From: Ampelocalamus luodianensis
Taxonomy: Eukaryota; Streptophyta; Magnoliopsida; Poales; Poaceae
Assembly: GCA_036346255.1 (NCBI GenBank)
Contig: CM070629.1
Coordinates: 1,493,001-1,557,000, forward strand
Reading direction: 5' to 3'
DNA: 64,000 nt
The notes under the pieces were generated by a model that was not told the DNA's origin, did not search any database, and saw only the letters and a list, made by a program, of their open reading frames with translations. Shown piece by piece: positions 56,031 through 64,000 of the stretch. The position numbers were made by a program, and so were the translations under genes. Each line of letters starts with the position of its first letter. The stretch's first letter is position 1.

Positions 56031-58185
56031 TGGTGCACTGGGAGCTGGAGGAGGGATCACGGTTGATGTTGAAGAAACAAACGAAAGAGTAGGTAGTAGG
56101 TACTGAAGCAGACAAGAGTAGGTGTATTTGAACTAGCTTTAAAGCGCATGTAGGTTCTATAACGATGGTTTCCATACAATTTTGGTGATAATATATTGTT
56201 TTCCCCAACTTTTTTCAGAAGAGGAACTTCGAATCTCGTGGGCGAGTTCGCGCCCGACAAGCAAGATCAGGCGGAGGAGTTTTGTGTGTGTGTCAGGTGT
56301 GTGTGATGTTGCGTAGTGTTACTTTCGCTTATTTCGGGAGGAAGAAAAAACGCATCGAGATGGGACGGCTAAACCCATAGCGTGAGATCGAACGGCAAGG
56401 CACGACGTACGACGCTAGCATTCGGATCGTACGTCCGAGCGCTAGTCACATCCATTTATTATGCCTCCTTGTGAAGCGGAGCCCGACTCTACATTGTATC
56501 AGGACCGTCTATGATAAAACTAAGTTAGTCATTCGCAAAGTGTATGGCAGACCGACCTGAGTAAATCTTGACCATCCATCTTAAAACGAACGGTCTATGC
56601 CACTTGGAATGGGTCAGTAGACAAATAATAACGGGCCTGCCACTTTCGCTTTCCGGCCCATCTAAAACTGGGCCGTAGAGAGCCACGTGCAGATGGGCTG
56701 GGCCGTCCGCGGAGATGGTTTCAGTAGTTTGTTATTTTCAGGACAGTCTGTGTAGACGCCTCACAGGAGTTGAGTTTACCTGACACTAGAGAAGTAAGGG
56801 TATTATCGACTTTTTCTGAACATAATCTTAACATGTTCCTTCTCGTACGCACGATGCCTGCCCGGCGCATCCACCTCGTCGACCGCGCCGCCGCCGAGGA
56901 AGGAGGTGGAGCCGCGCGACCGTTGCTCACGTAGGAGACGCCGCCAGCGGTGCCCACCAGGAGCACGGCATCGCTGCTATACCCATGCGTTCATGTTAAA
57001 ATAGAAATGGACAATTACAATTTTACTCAGTGGCTAATGGACTGCTAATATTGGATGGAAAGTACCGTAGAAAAGCTCAAAAAAGAAAAAAGTAGCAACA
57101 AGTACTCCACACTACACATATATGCCCAGGATTAGCATCTTATGAGTTCCAAACAAAGAATTAGGGAAACGGATCGTGTTTGCTGCGGTATTGCTTTACA
57201 GCCTTGTACACACAGACTTGGACTGTTCACACACTGTTTTCTGCTGTTACCGTATAGAATCCGGACCCAAGAATCAGTATCCTTTGGTTAGGATTGCTTT
57301 GCCATGAAAGCTATTTAAAAAATGTTCAAGTAGACCTGATCCACAAAATAATGGCTAAGGTTGGGCTACCCTGATTTGACAGAGAACAGCACCGGTTGCA
57401 CTGCATGCAAAAGTCAACTCAAGCTGGCTCTGCATCTGTTGCGATGCCGAAATAATGAATGGTTAAGGTCGGCAATAATTCACAAAAAGCATGCCGTCTG
57501 TGCCAAGAGGGACTGAGTCGTGCTAGATTCGGGAATGCCTGCGTGCAAAGATGTTTATGATCGCCCAGCACAATCATCGTAGAAATGATCTTTTCTGCAA
57601 GTACAGGTGCACCTGCTGCCTCTATCAAAGTACTCGTCAATCACATCAGGGATCCTCATTTCCTCTAGTCAGTTCTCCTTTGGGAATCACCTCTACTGAT
57701 TGGCCGAAATTATTAATCAAGAACCCACAACTTGTGGTTGATTAGCTGCCATCTTCAGAAATCAGAACCATCCTCTGGATCCTCTCATCTGTCTCTGCAG
57801 GTTTGGATACGAGTGACAGTGGTCACACCAAATCCAAACCGATAATTGAACGAAGTCAGAAACTTTCACACTCCAGTTTTTCAACATCTTAAAGATTTCA
57901 GTACAGACTCCGATTAAGATTCTGGGTGGTTGTTGGTGCGACGACGTCGCTGGTGGAGTGGGGCTGCTTCGCTATGGTGGCGAAGGACAGGGTGGAGCTG
58001 TGGGCGAGCGCTAAAGCGCATGTAAATTGCTCGGCTTTTAGGTGTGTGCCCTGCGCTTTCTGACGCCCTCGCGGTTTCCTCACATGTTCGTCTTATCCTA
58101 TCCTATGACGACTTGTCTTCTGTCCCCTGTCCATGCATGCATCATGTCGCCATGACGATCGAGAGACCAAGGTGCTTTCGTTTTC
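56031..58185. other. Intergenic region without a supported gene
   Basis: I see no domain in any frame. 56830-56990 is GC-rich and open on the minus strand (DAVLLVGTAGGVSYVSNG near its start) and might be an exon relic. 57400-58140 contains short open frames only. No element ends with target duplications were found. Confidence 0.35.
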
Positions 58186-59318
58186 TGTTAGACCATGTGG
58201 CTAGGTCTAGTATATTTTAGTGATGAATAATTGACAATATTGGGTACTGATGTTATTTGAGGTGTGTTGCGTGTGTGGATTTATGTCGGTCAAGTTGGGA
58301 AGAACTTGTGCCAGGAAAATATGTTGTTTTGGTCTTTGCATGTGCAGGGTAACTCGGAGGCGATCGTGGTCTACGGCGGTGACTGGGAGATGACTTGGTG
58401 CAAAGTCATGGTCCGAAGGGTCAAGGGTGCTGGAGGAGACGGTCGGGCTCGAGTTGGGGCGCGTGGAGGTCAAAGCTGGATGATGTGTGGTGGAGCTACG
58501 GATGTGTAGTTCTGGTTACGACACGTGGTAATTTTGGGGTGTCCAAAATTATTTATGTAATCTGGTGTAAAACCCACGATTGGGCCCTACGCCTATTGGG
58601 CCGTACATGGTTAATTAAGTGCTAATGCTAGAAGGCCCGTTAGGGATTTAGGTTTAGGATGTATAAGTGTCGCAATGCAGACGAATGAGGGGTAGCACAT
58701 AAGAAAAGGAGAGGAAGTCTTGGCGCTACGTTACGCGCATATTTTGGAGGCTACAGCAGAGAAAAGGTTTGGAGAGGAGAGGTGATTAGGCTTCTTGGTC
58801 GTTTGTGTCTTGAATAGCTTGAACTAGAAAATACTTTTGGGCATGTATCTTTGACCATGAGTTAAATGAGTAGTTGATACTTCTGTTGGTTCTTTTGTCC
58901 GCCGTGATTTTGTTGGTGCCGTGAGAGAAGCGATTGCGTGTGCATGTATGCTCGCGTGACTTGCCGTCGATTTGTGCTAGCAAAGAATTCCGTGTCTTGC
59001 GACGTGACAAGCTTTGATTTTCAAAGAAAGAAGAACGCCAAAAGCGGCGTTAGTTTTTAATCTGCTACAGTGAATGTGTACCATAGCTACAGTAAGAAAT
59101 ACCGGTTGCTACAGTACACATTACTGCTACAGACAAATACAGGTTGCTACAGACACTTGCTACAAGATAGAATATTTTTCCCTGTTTCGCTTTTTGTTTT
59201 TGCTTTCTCATTGTTTTTGCAGGTTAGAAAAATCAAAAGAAAGTCGATTAGTGGGAAAAGGTTTTACTGCGAATTACAATCATTCACCCCCCCTCTGATT
59301 GTCATTAACGATCCTACA
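58186..59318 (+). repeat. Left LTR, 1133 bases
   Basis: It begins TGTTAGACCATGTGG and ends GATCCTACA, the TG..CA borders of an LTR. It is nearly the same as the right LTR but with several substitutions and small indels, for example around 58375-58390, 58430-58440 and 58715-58755. The element is therefore not a very recent insertion, unless some indels are sequencing errors. Confidence 0.9.
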
Positions 59319-59320
59319 AG

Positions 59321-59336
59321 TGGTATCAGAGCGAGG
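59321..59336 (+). other. Primer-binding site, initiator tRNA-Met type
   Basis: TGGTATCAGAGCGAGG lies two bases after the left LTR and matches the standard plant retrotransposon site complementary to the 3' end of initiator methionine tRNA. Confidence 0.92.
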
Positions 59337-59341
59337 TTGCT

Positions 59342-61429
59342 ATGGCATCAGAGAGGTATGTGAATCGTCCCCCAATGCTAGATGGTACTGATTTTGCTTT
59401 TTGGAAGTGTCGTATGCAAGCTTATATTGAGGCTCAAGGTAGTGATGTGTGGAATAAAGTTTCTAGACCTTATGTGGTTCCTGTTATTGTTACTGATCTA
59501 AATAAAACTGATGTTGATTTAAATGCCCAAGCTCGTAACTTGCTATTTCAAGGGATTTCTCGCAAAGAATTTGATCGTGTAGCTCATATTAATTCTGCCC
59601 ACTTAATATGGAAGACTCTTTGCGATTATCATGAGGGAACTACTAAAATTAAGAAAGTGCGTAAAAATCTTTATCAAAAAGAATATTCTGGTTTTGCTAT
59701 GAAGCCTGGTGAATCTATTGATGATCTTTTTGCTCGTTTTGAGAAAATATTAAGTAATTTGCGCGGTGTTAATGTTATCCCTACTGATGAAGATAATGCA
59801 ACTAAAATTTTGAGATCTTTAGGTCCTGAGTGGTTGATGGTTGTTACAACTATCAATCAAACTATCGATCTAGATACTTTAACCATGGATGATCTTTTCT
59901 CTAGATTGAAAACCTATGAGATGGAAGCTTTGTCATCTAAGATCGATAAATCTTCATCTTTAGCACTTGTGACTAACCCCGTGCAGGCTGCTTCGTCGAG
60001 TTCTTTTTCTTTGTCTGCTTTGTCTTCTTTTTCAGATGAACAGTTTGAACAGCTCCCTGAAGAAGACTTAGTGTTGATCTCCTCACGGGCATACAAGGCA
60101 CTCAACAACATGAGGATGAAGAAGCGAGGTGGCGTCTCTCGTTCGATCACGTGCTATGAGTGTGGCGAGCCAGGTCACATTAAGTCGGAGTGTCCTAAGC
60201 TCAAGGGTAAGGTGATCAAAGAAAATAAGAATTACCGTCGTCGGCCATCCAAGAACAACAACACCAAGGGTGGCAATTTCCGTCGCAAGCTTGCTGAAAA
60301 GATCATATCGGCTATTGAGCATCTTGATTTGAGTGATGTGGAATATGAGAGTTGCGATGACATCGACGACGACGATGATTCTAAAGGGAATAAGAAGAAC
60401 AACGACTTTACAGGCATGTGCTTTATGGCAATAAACGACAACAACGACGACGATGACAGTGATGCTGATGAGGTAAGACCATCATATGATGAACTTGAAG
60501 ATGGTTTGATTAAACTTGCTATTGAATTAAAAAAGACCAAAAAGAAACTGAGAGAAAATAATAGTCTTGTTGAAAGCCTAACTTCTGAAATTAATCAACT
60601 TAGAGCTTCTATTCCTGATGATGAATCTTGTGAGTCTTGCCAAGTTTTATTTTCTGAATTGGAGACTGCTAGGTCAATACATACTAAATTTGATGAGTTA
60701 AGACTAGCATATGACTCCTGTGATGAAAAGTTAAAACTTGCATATGATGAAATTGAAAAACTCAAGTCTAATTCTACTTGTTTAGAGTCAAGTATGTCAA
60801 ATGCTCAAACTAAAACTTGCTCTAAGTGTGAATTGCTAGAAGCTAGACTCAATACTTCTCAGGAAACAATTCAACAGTTGCTTTATCATGAGATAGCTTC
60901 TTGCTCTAACTGTCCTAAACTTACAATAGAGATAGAAGCTTTGACTAGACAACTAAATGATTTTGCTGAAAAAGAAAAGTTGGCTCAGTCTAGTGCTTCT
61001 AAGAAGATTGTGAATGAATCTGTCACATGCACTGATTGTCCTACTCTAGCTAAAGAAATTGAGTATCTGAAGGACACTTTAGAAAGATTTGCTTTTGGTA
61101 AGAAAATTTTGAATATGATTCTAGACAAGTCAAAAGTAAGTGTTAAAAATCATGGTCTAGGATTTAATTTTGTTGAGCATGCCAAGAATAATCCTCCTAC
61201 GGTTGCTAAGTTTCTTGAACCTGGAAAAATTGAAGTAAAATCAACCAAAACAAACGTGTTCAAATCTGTGGTTTTGTGCAAAGCTCCTCTAGTAATGTTG
61301 TTGGTGCCAGCTTATCATCTCAAAAGAGTTCTGATTATGTTAAATTTTATTGCACCTATTGTGGTAGAGATGGACACTTGCATGAATTTTGTTTTAGACG
61401 TGTTAAGAAAGAGAAAAAAAAAAGATTGA
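59342..61429 (+). CDS. Copia-type Gag (UBN2-like) with CCHC zinc knuckle and CxxC/coiled-coil repeats
   Basis: The ORF of 695 residues starts six bases after the primer site. Residues 1-230 form the copia Gag domain (LDGTDFAFWKCRMQAYIEA near the start, KKVRKNLYQKEYSGFAMKPG and ESIDDLFARFEKILSNLRG further on). A CCHC knuckle CYECGEPGHIKSEC is at 271-284, followed by a basic stretch and acidic Asp runs at about 340-380. From about 385 to 610 the protein is predicted coiled coil, punctuated by four CxxC pairs at 430-433, 493-496, 521-524 and 563-566. A second CCHC-type motif, CTYCGRDGHLHEFC, lies at about 61350 but in the next frame, so a small frameshift has occurred near 61270 and the last 50 or so residues of the ORF are not original. 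Role: capsid-like particle and RNA packaging. Confidence 0.85.
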   Translation: MASERYVNRPPMLDGTDFAFWKCRMQAYIEAQGSDVWNKVSRPYVVPVIVTDLNKTDVDLNAQARNLLFQGISRKEFDRVAHINSAHLIWKTLCDYHEGTTKIKKVRKNLYQKEYSGFAMKPGESIDDLFARFEKILSNLRGVNVIPTDEDNATKILRSLGPEWLMVVTTINQTIDLDTLTMDDLFSRLKTYEMEALSSKIDKSSSLALVTNPVQAASSSSFSLSALSSFSDEQFEQLPEEDLVLISSRAYKALNNMRMKKRGGVSRSITCYECGEPGHIKSECPKLKGKVIKENKNYRRRPSKNNNTKGGNFRRKLAEKIISAIEHLDLSDVEYESCDDIDDDDDSKGNKKNNDFTGMCFMAINDNNDDDDSDADEVRPSYDELEDGLIKLAIELKKTKKKLRENNSLVESLTSEINQLRASIPDDESCESCQVLFSELETARSIHTKFDELRLAYDSCDEKLKLAYDEIEKLKSNSTCLESSMSNAQTKTCSKCELLEARLNTSQETIQQLLYHEIASCSNCPKLTIEIEALTRQLNDFAEKEKLAQSSASKKIVNESVTCTDCPTLAKEIEYLKDTLERFAFGKKILNMILDKSKVSVKNHGLGFNFVEHAKNNPPTVAKFLEPGKIEVKSTKTNVFKSVVLCKAPLVMLLVPAYHLKRVLIMLNFIAPIVVEMDTCMNFVLDVLRKRKKKD

Positions 61430-63135
61430 ATGCTTTAAGACAAAATGTGCATCTTCTTTTGTTGTTCCTAGAGCTAATGCAAAAGCTAGGTTTGTAGATA
61501 ACTTTATGATGATTTTCAACTGCTTCACGTCTTTGGTTTGGGTTACAATTCAAATAATGTTTATCCACTTTACCGCATTTCAAGGGCAATTAGACAGCTT
61601 CTTTTGGCATTCGATCGCTCACGCACACATGTTTCGGTTCTAGTTTTGTCGCACTGCTCATCGTATGTCTCAAGATCGATTCCTAAATCTTATTTCACTA
61701 ACCCCAAGATCGTGAGACCGATGTTTCCTGTGATGTGATGTAAGAACAGCTGACGAGGCTGGAGAACATGAGCTTGATTTGGTTCCAGTCTTTTACGTCA
61801 TTACTTAATTGGAACACCTGATGGTTCTTCACTTTCTTTGATGGCTTCTAAGAGATTTCACTTTCTGAGAGACCATGTGGAAAAGGTGATGTTGCTCTAC
61901 ACCTTATTAAGTTTGAATTTTGATTTGCTCTTTTGCGAAGTGAGTTGGGTGTGTTGCATCCTATGGGCTTATTGTGAGGGGGAGCTTGTGGTTTAACAAT
62001 TCAGAAGCTTTGTTTATTATACTTGTCAAACAATTCTTCAAGTCCAAGCCATTGAAATCAAATGAGTTGTAGAGCCTTCTTTATCATATTTATTCATGTG
62101 TTTGTGTAGTGTGTTCTTGATCGTTATAATTAATTTGCTATATTAGAACTAAAGCATGACATGGTGAAAACTTTGACTAGATTGATTATTGTTATCACTT
62201 TGTGATGTCCATCAAAAGGATGAGCTTGTTTGTGATTCTTATTTTAAATCTTGGATTTGAAGCAAGTATGTCTCTCATTACAATCCTATTATGCTCACTC
62301 AATTTGGCATGTTACAATATAAAAAAATTGAGAAAGAAACAAATTGAAAAGATGTATGCTTCAAGCATGCCATACATGTCTATGTATTCAAAAGAAGAAA
62401 AAATGCACACAAAAGTGCTCCAACGAAAGAAGTATGCTTCAAGCATGCCATCGGTGAAAAGAAGTATGCTACAAGCATGTCACCCTTGAAAAGAAGTATG
62501 TTGCAAGCATGCCACATGCAAAGAAGAATTGAAAGTGGAGCAATAGGTTGTTACATAAGACTGATAGCTCATCTAGATTTAAAGTTTGCCTCATCGCCGA
62601 CTTTAACTTTTCATGATGATATCTCTTTGTGGTGTTTATAATCTGTTTAGTCATTGTTGAGATGCATGTCATAAATTTAAATTGCTTAATCGTTCTAAAA
62701 GACTTGTCTTGACTTTGCTATATGGTATATGATTTTATATGATCCAGATAGCTCTACTCAAAAGATGGCTTGGTTAATTTACTAAATCAAAAAAATGACT
62801 TGGATAATCTACAAAGCTTCTTGATTTTTACTCTCATTGCTCCTTCTTAGAATGATTCTTTCTTTGATGCTTCTTGATGATTACATTGCCAAAGGGGGAG
62901 AAAAAATAAGAGAAATTTGCTTTGCTTCCCTTGTGTTGAGGGGGAGAAAAAAATAAGAGAAATTTGCTTTGCTTCCCTTGTGTTGAGGGGGAGTTTTTCA
63001 GCTCCTTGTGTTAAGGGGGGGCTTTTCTGGTTTTTTGGCTTTTCGGCTTCAGTTCTTCACTTATATCTGTTTTGAAGCTTCTCCATTTTCCTATTACTCA
63101 TTATGCAATCTTGAAATATTGTCAATGTATTCATC
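61430..63135 (+). other. Non-coding internal region of the retrotransposon, with repeats
   Basis: No pol domain can be read in any frame. Two repeat groups stand out. Four copies of a unit with GTATG(C/T)T(T/A/G)CAAGCATG(C/T)CA lie at 62351-62514; each contains the palindrome ATGCTTCAAGCAT or a close variant. A 46-base unit beginning GGGGGAGAAAAAATAAGAG is duplicated in tandem at 62895-62992 and followed by a third GGGGGAG, which looks like a duplicated polypurine tract. Confidence 0.75.
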
Positions 63136-63146
63136 AAGGGGGAGAT
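63136..63146 (+). other. Polypurine tract
   Basis: AAGGGGGAGAT sits directly before the right LTR, the expected plus-strand primer position, and matches the usual plant copia tract. Confidence 0.9.
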
Positions 63147-64000
63147 TGTTAGACCATGTGGCTAGGTCTAGTATATTTTAGTGATGAATAATTGACAATA
63201 TTGGGTACTGATGTTATTTGAGGTGTGTTGCGTGTGTGGATTTATGTCGGTCAAGTTGGGAAGAACTTGTGCCAGGAAAATATGTTGTTTTGGTCTTTGC
63301 ATGTGCAGGGTAACTCGGAGGCGATCGTGGTCTACTGGCGGTGGTCGAGATGACTTGGTGCAAAGTCATGGTCCGAAGGGTCAAGGGCCGAGGAGACTCG
63401 GGCTCGAGTTGGGGCGCGTGGAGGTCAAAGCCGGATGATGTGTGGTGGAGCTACGGATGTGTAGTTCGGGTTACGACACGTGGTAATTTTGGGGTGTCCA
63501 AAATTATTTATGTAATCTGTGTAAAACCCACGTATTGGGCCCTACGCCTATTGGGCCGCATATGGTTAATTAAGTGCTAATGCTAGAAGGCCCGTTAGGG
63601 ATTTAGGTTTAGGATGTATAAGTGTCGCAGATGCACGTAATGAGGGGTAGCACATAAGAAAAGGAGAGGAAGTGTCATGGCACGCTGGTTACGCGCATAT
63701 TTTGGAGGCTACAGAGAGAAAAGGTTTGGAGAGGAGAGGTGATTAGGCTTCTTGGTCGTTTGTGTCTTGAATAGCTTGAACTAGAAAATACTTTTGGGCA
63801 TGTATCTTTGACCATGAGTTAAATGAGTAGTTGATACTTCCTGTTGGTTCTTTTGTCCGCCGTGATTTTGTTGGTGCCGTGAGAGAAGCGATTGCATACC
63901 AGTGCATGTATGCTCGCGGTGACTTGCCGTCGATTTGTGCTAGCAAGCATTCTTGTGTCTTGCGACGTGACAAGCTTTGATTTTCAGCAGAAGAAGAACG
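63147..64000 (+). repeat. Right LTR, first 854 bases (cut by window end)
   Basis: It begins TGTTAGACCATGTGG, like the left LTR, and follows it to the end of the window. Compared with the left copy it should extend about 280 bases further. The outer target duplication could not be checked; the five bases left of the element are TTTTC. Confidence 0.92.

Larger units (their letters stand above)
58186..64000 (+). mobile_element. Copia-type LTR retrotransposon encoding only Gag (non-autonomous), right LTR incomplete at window end
   Basis: The left LTR 58186-59318 (TGTTAGACC ... CCTACA) is repeated from 63147 to the window end. A tRNA-Met primer site follows the left LTR and a purine tract precedes the right one, so the element is structurally complete apart from the part beyond 64000. 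The 3.8-kb internal region has one long ORF (Gag, 59342-61429), and I find no protease, integrase or reverse transcriptase. Gag-only LTR elements of this kind are known in plants (TR-GAG class) and depend on partners for reverse transcription. The repeated palindromic motif before the purine tract recalls the Sirevirus lineage. Confidence 0.88.

Overview
This is plant nuclear DNA, almost certainly from a grass and most likely rice (Oryza) or a close relative. The evidence is spliced genes with GT-AG introns, very GC-rich first exons (P450, PP2C), Stowaway-type MITEs, hAT and Mutator-like elements with readable target-site duplications, two long solo LTRs, LINE fragments and a copia-type LTR retrotransposon with a plant tRNA-Met primer site. 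No prokaryotic operon, CRISPR array or viral genome is present. All family assignments come from reading motifs by eye; no database search was possible.

Layout. 1-5150: a possible 5' leader of a minus-strand gene, then a long inverted-repeat element (1085-4456) with a nested hAT, then a second hAT. 7273-8610 (-): a complete BSD-domain protein gene. 9894-13551 (+): the first seven exons of a mitochondrial mL45/Tim44-like gene, with a hAT in intron 5; the C-terminal half was not found. 17958-21002 (+): a complete four-exon CYP72-clan cytochrome P450 resembling the brassinosteroid-inactivating CYP734A group. 21792-27822 (-): a complete eleven-exon MO25 (CAB39-like) gene, convergent with the P450 and carrying a hAT and a MULE in its introns. 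28000-44300 is transposon-dense: a foldback element, two solo LTRs of about 3.4 kb, an unrecognised minus-strand ORF, a LINE fragment and a second long-TIR element split by one of the solo LTRs.

44498-50601 (+): a PP2C gene that looks like a truncated member of the plant PP2C / cyclic-nucleotide-binding / kinase fusion family, with two MULEs in its 4.7-kb first intron. 51579-54915 (-): a decayed SAC3/GANP (TREX-2) gene fragment broken by a 5'-truncated LINE with an 8-bp target duplication and by a Stowaway MITE. 55200-56030 (-): a decayed copia gag/protease fragment. 58186 to the window end: a copia-type LTR retrotransposon that encodes only Gag; its right LTR runs off the window.

The intact host genes are unrelated housekeeping or hormone-metabolism genes (BSD, P450, MO25), not a cluster. 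The main theme is how class II elements settled in introns while three host genes lost parts: the mL45-like C-terminus, the cNMP-binding and kinase half of the PP2C gene, and most of SAC3. I found no convincing new multi-gene system. The most unusual items are the giant hairpin at 1085-4456, the paired MULEs and paired CCGGTAACCGG-rich hAT elements in introns of neighbouring genes, the truncated PP2C, and the Gag with four CxxC/coiled-coil repeats.
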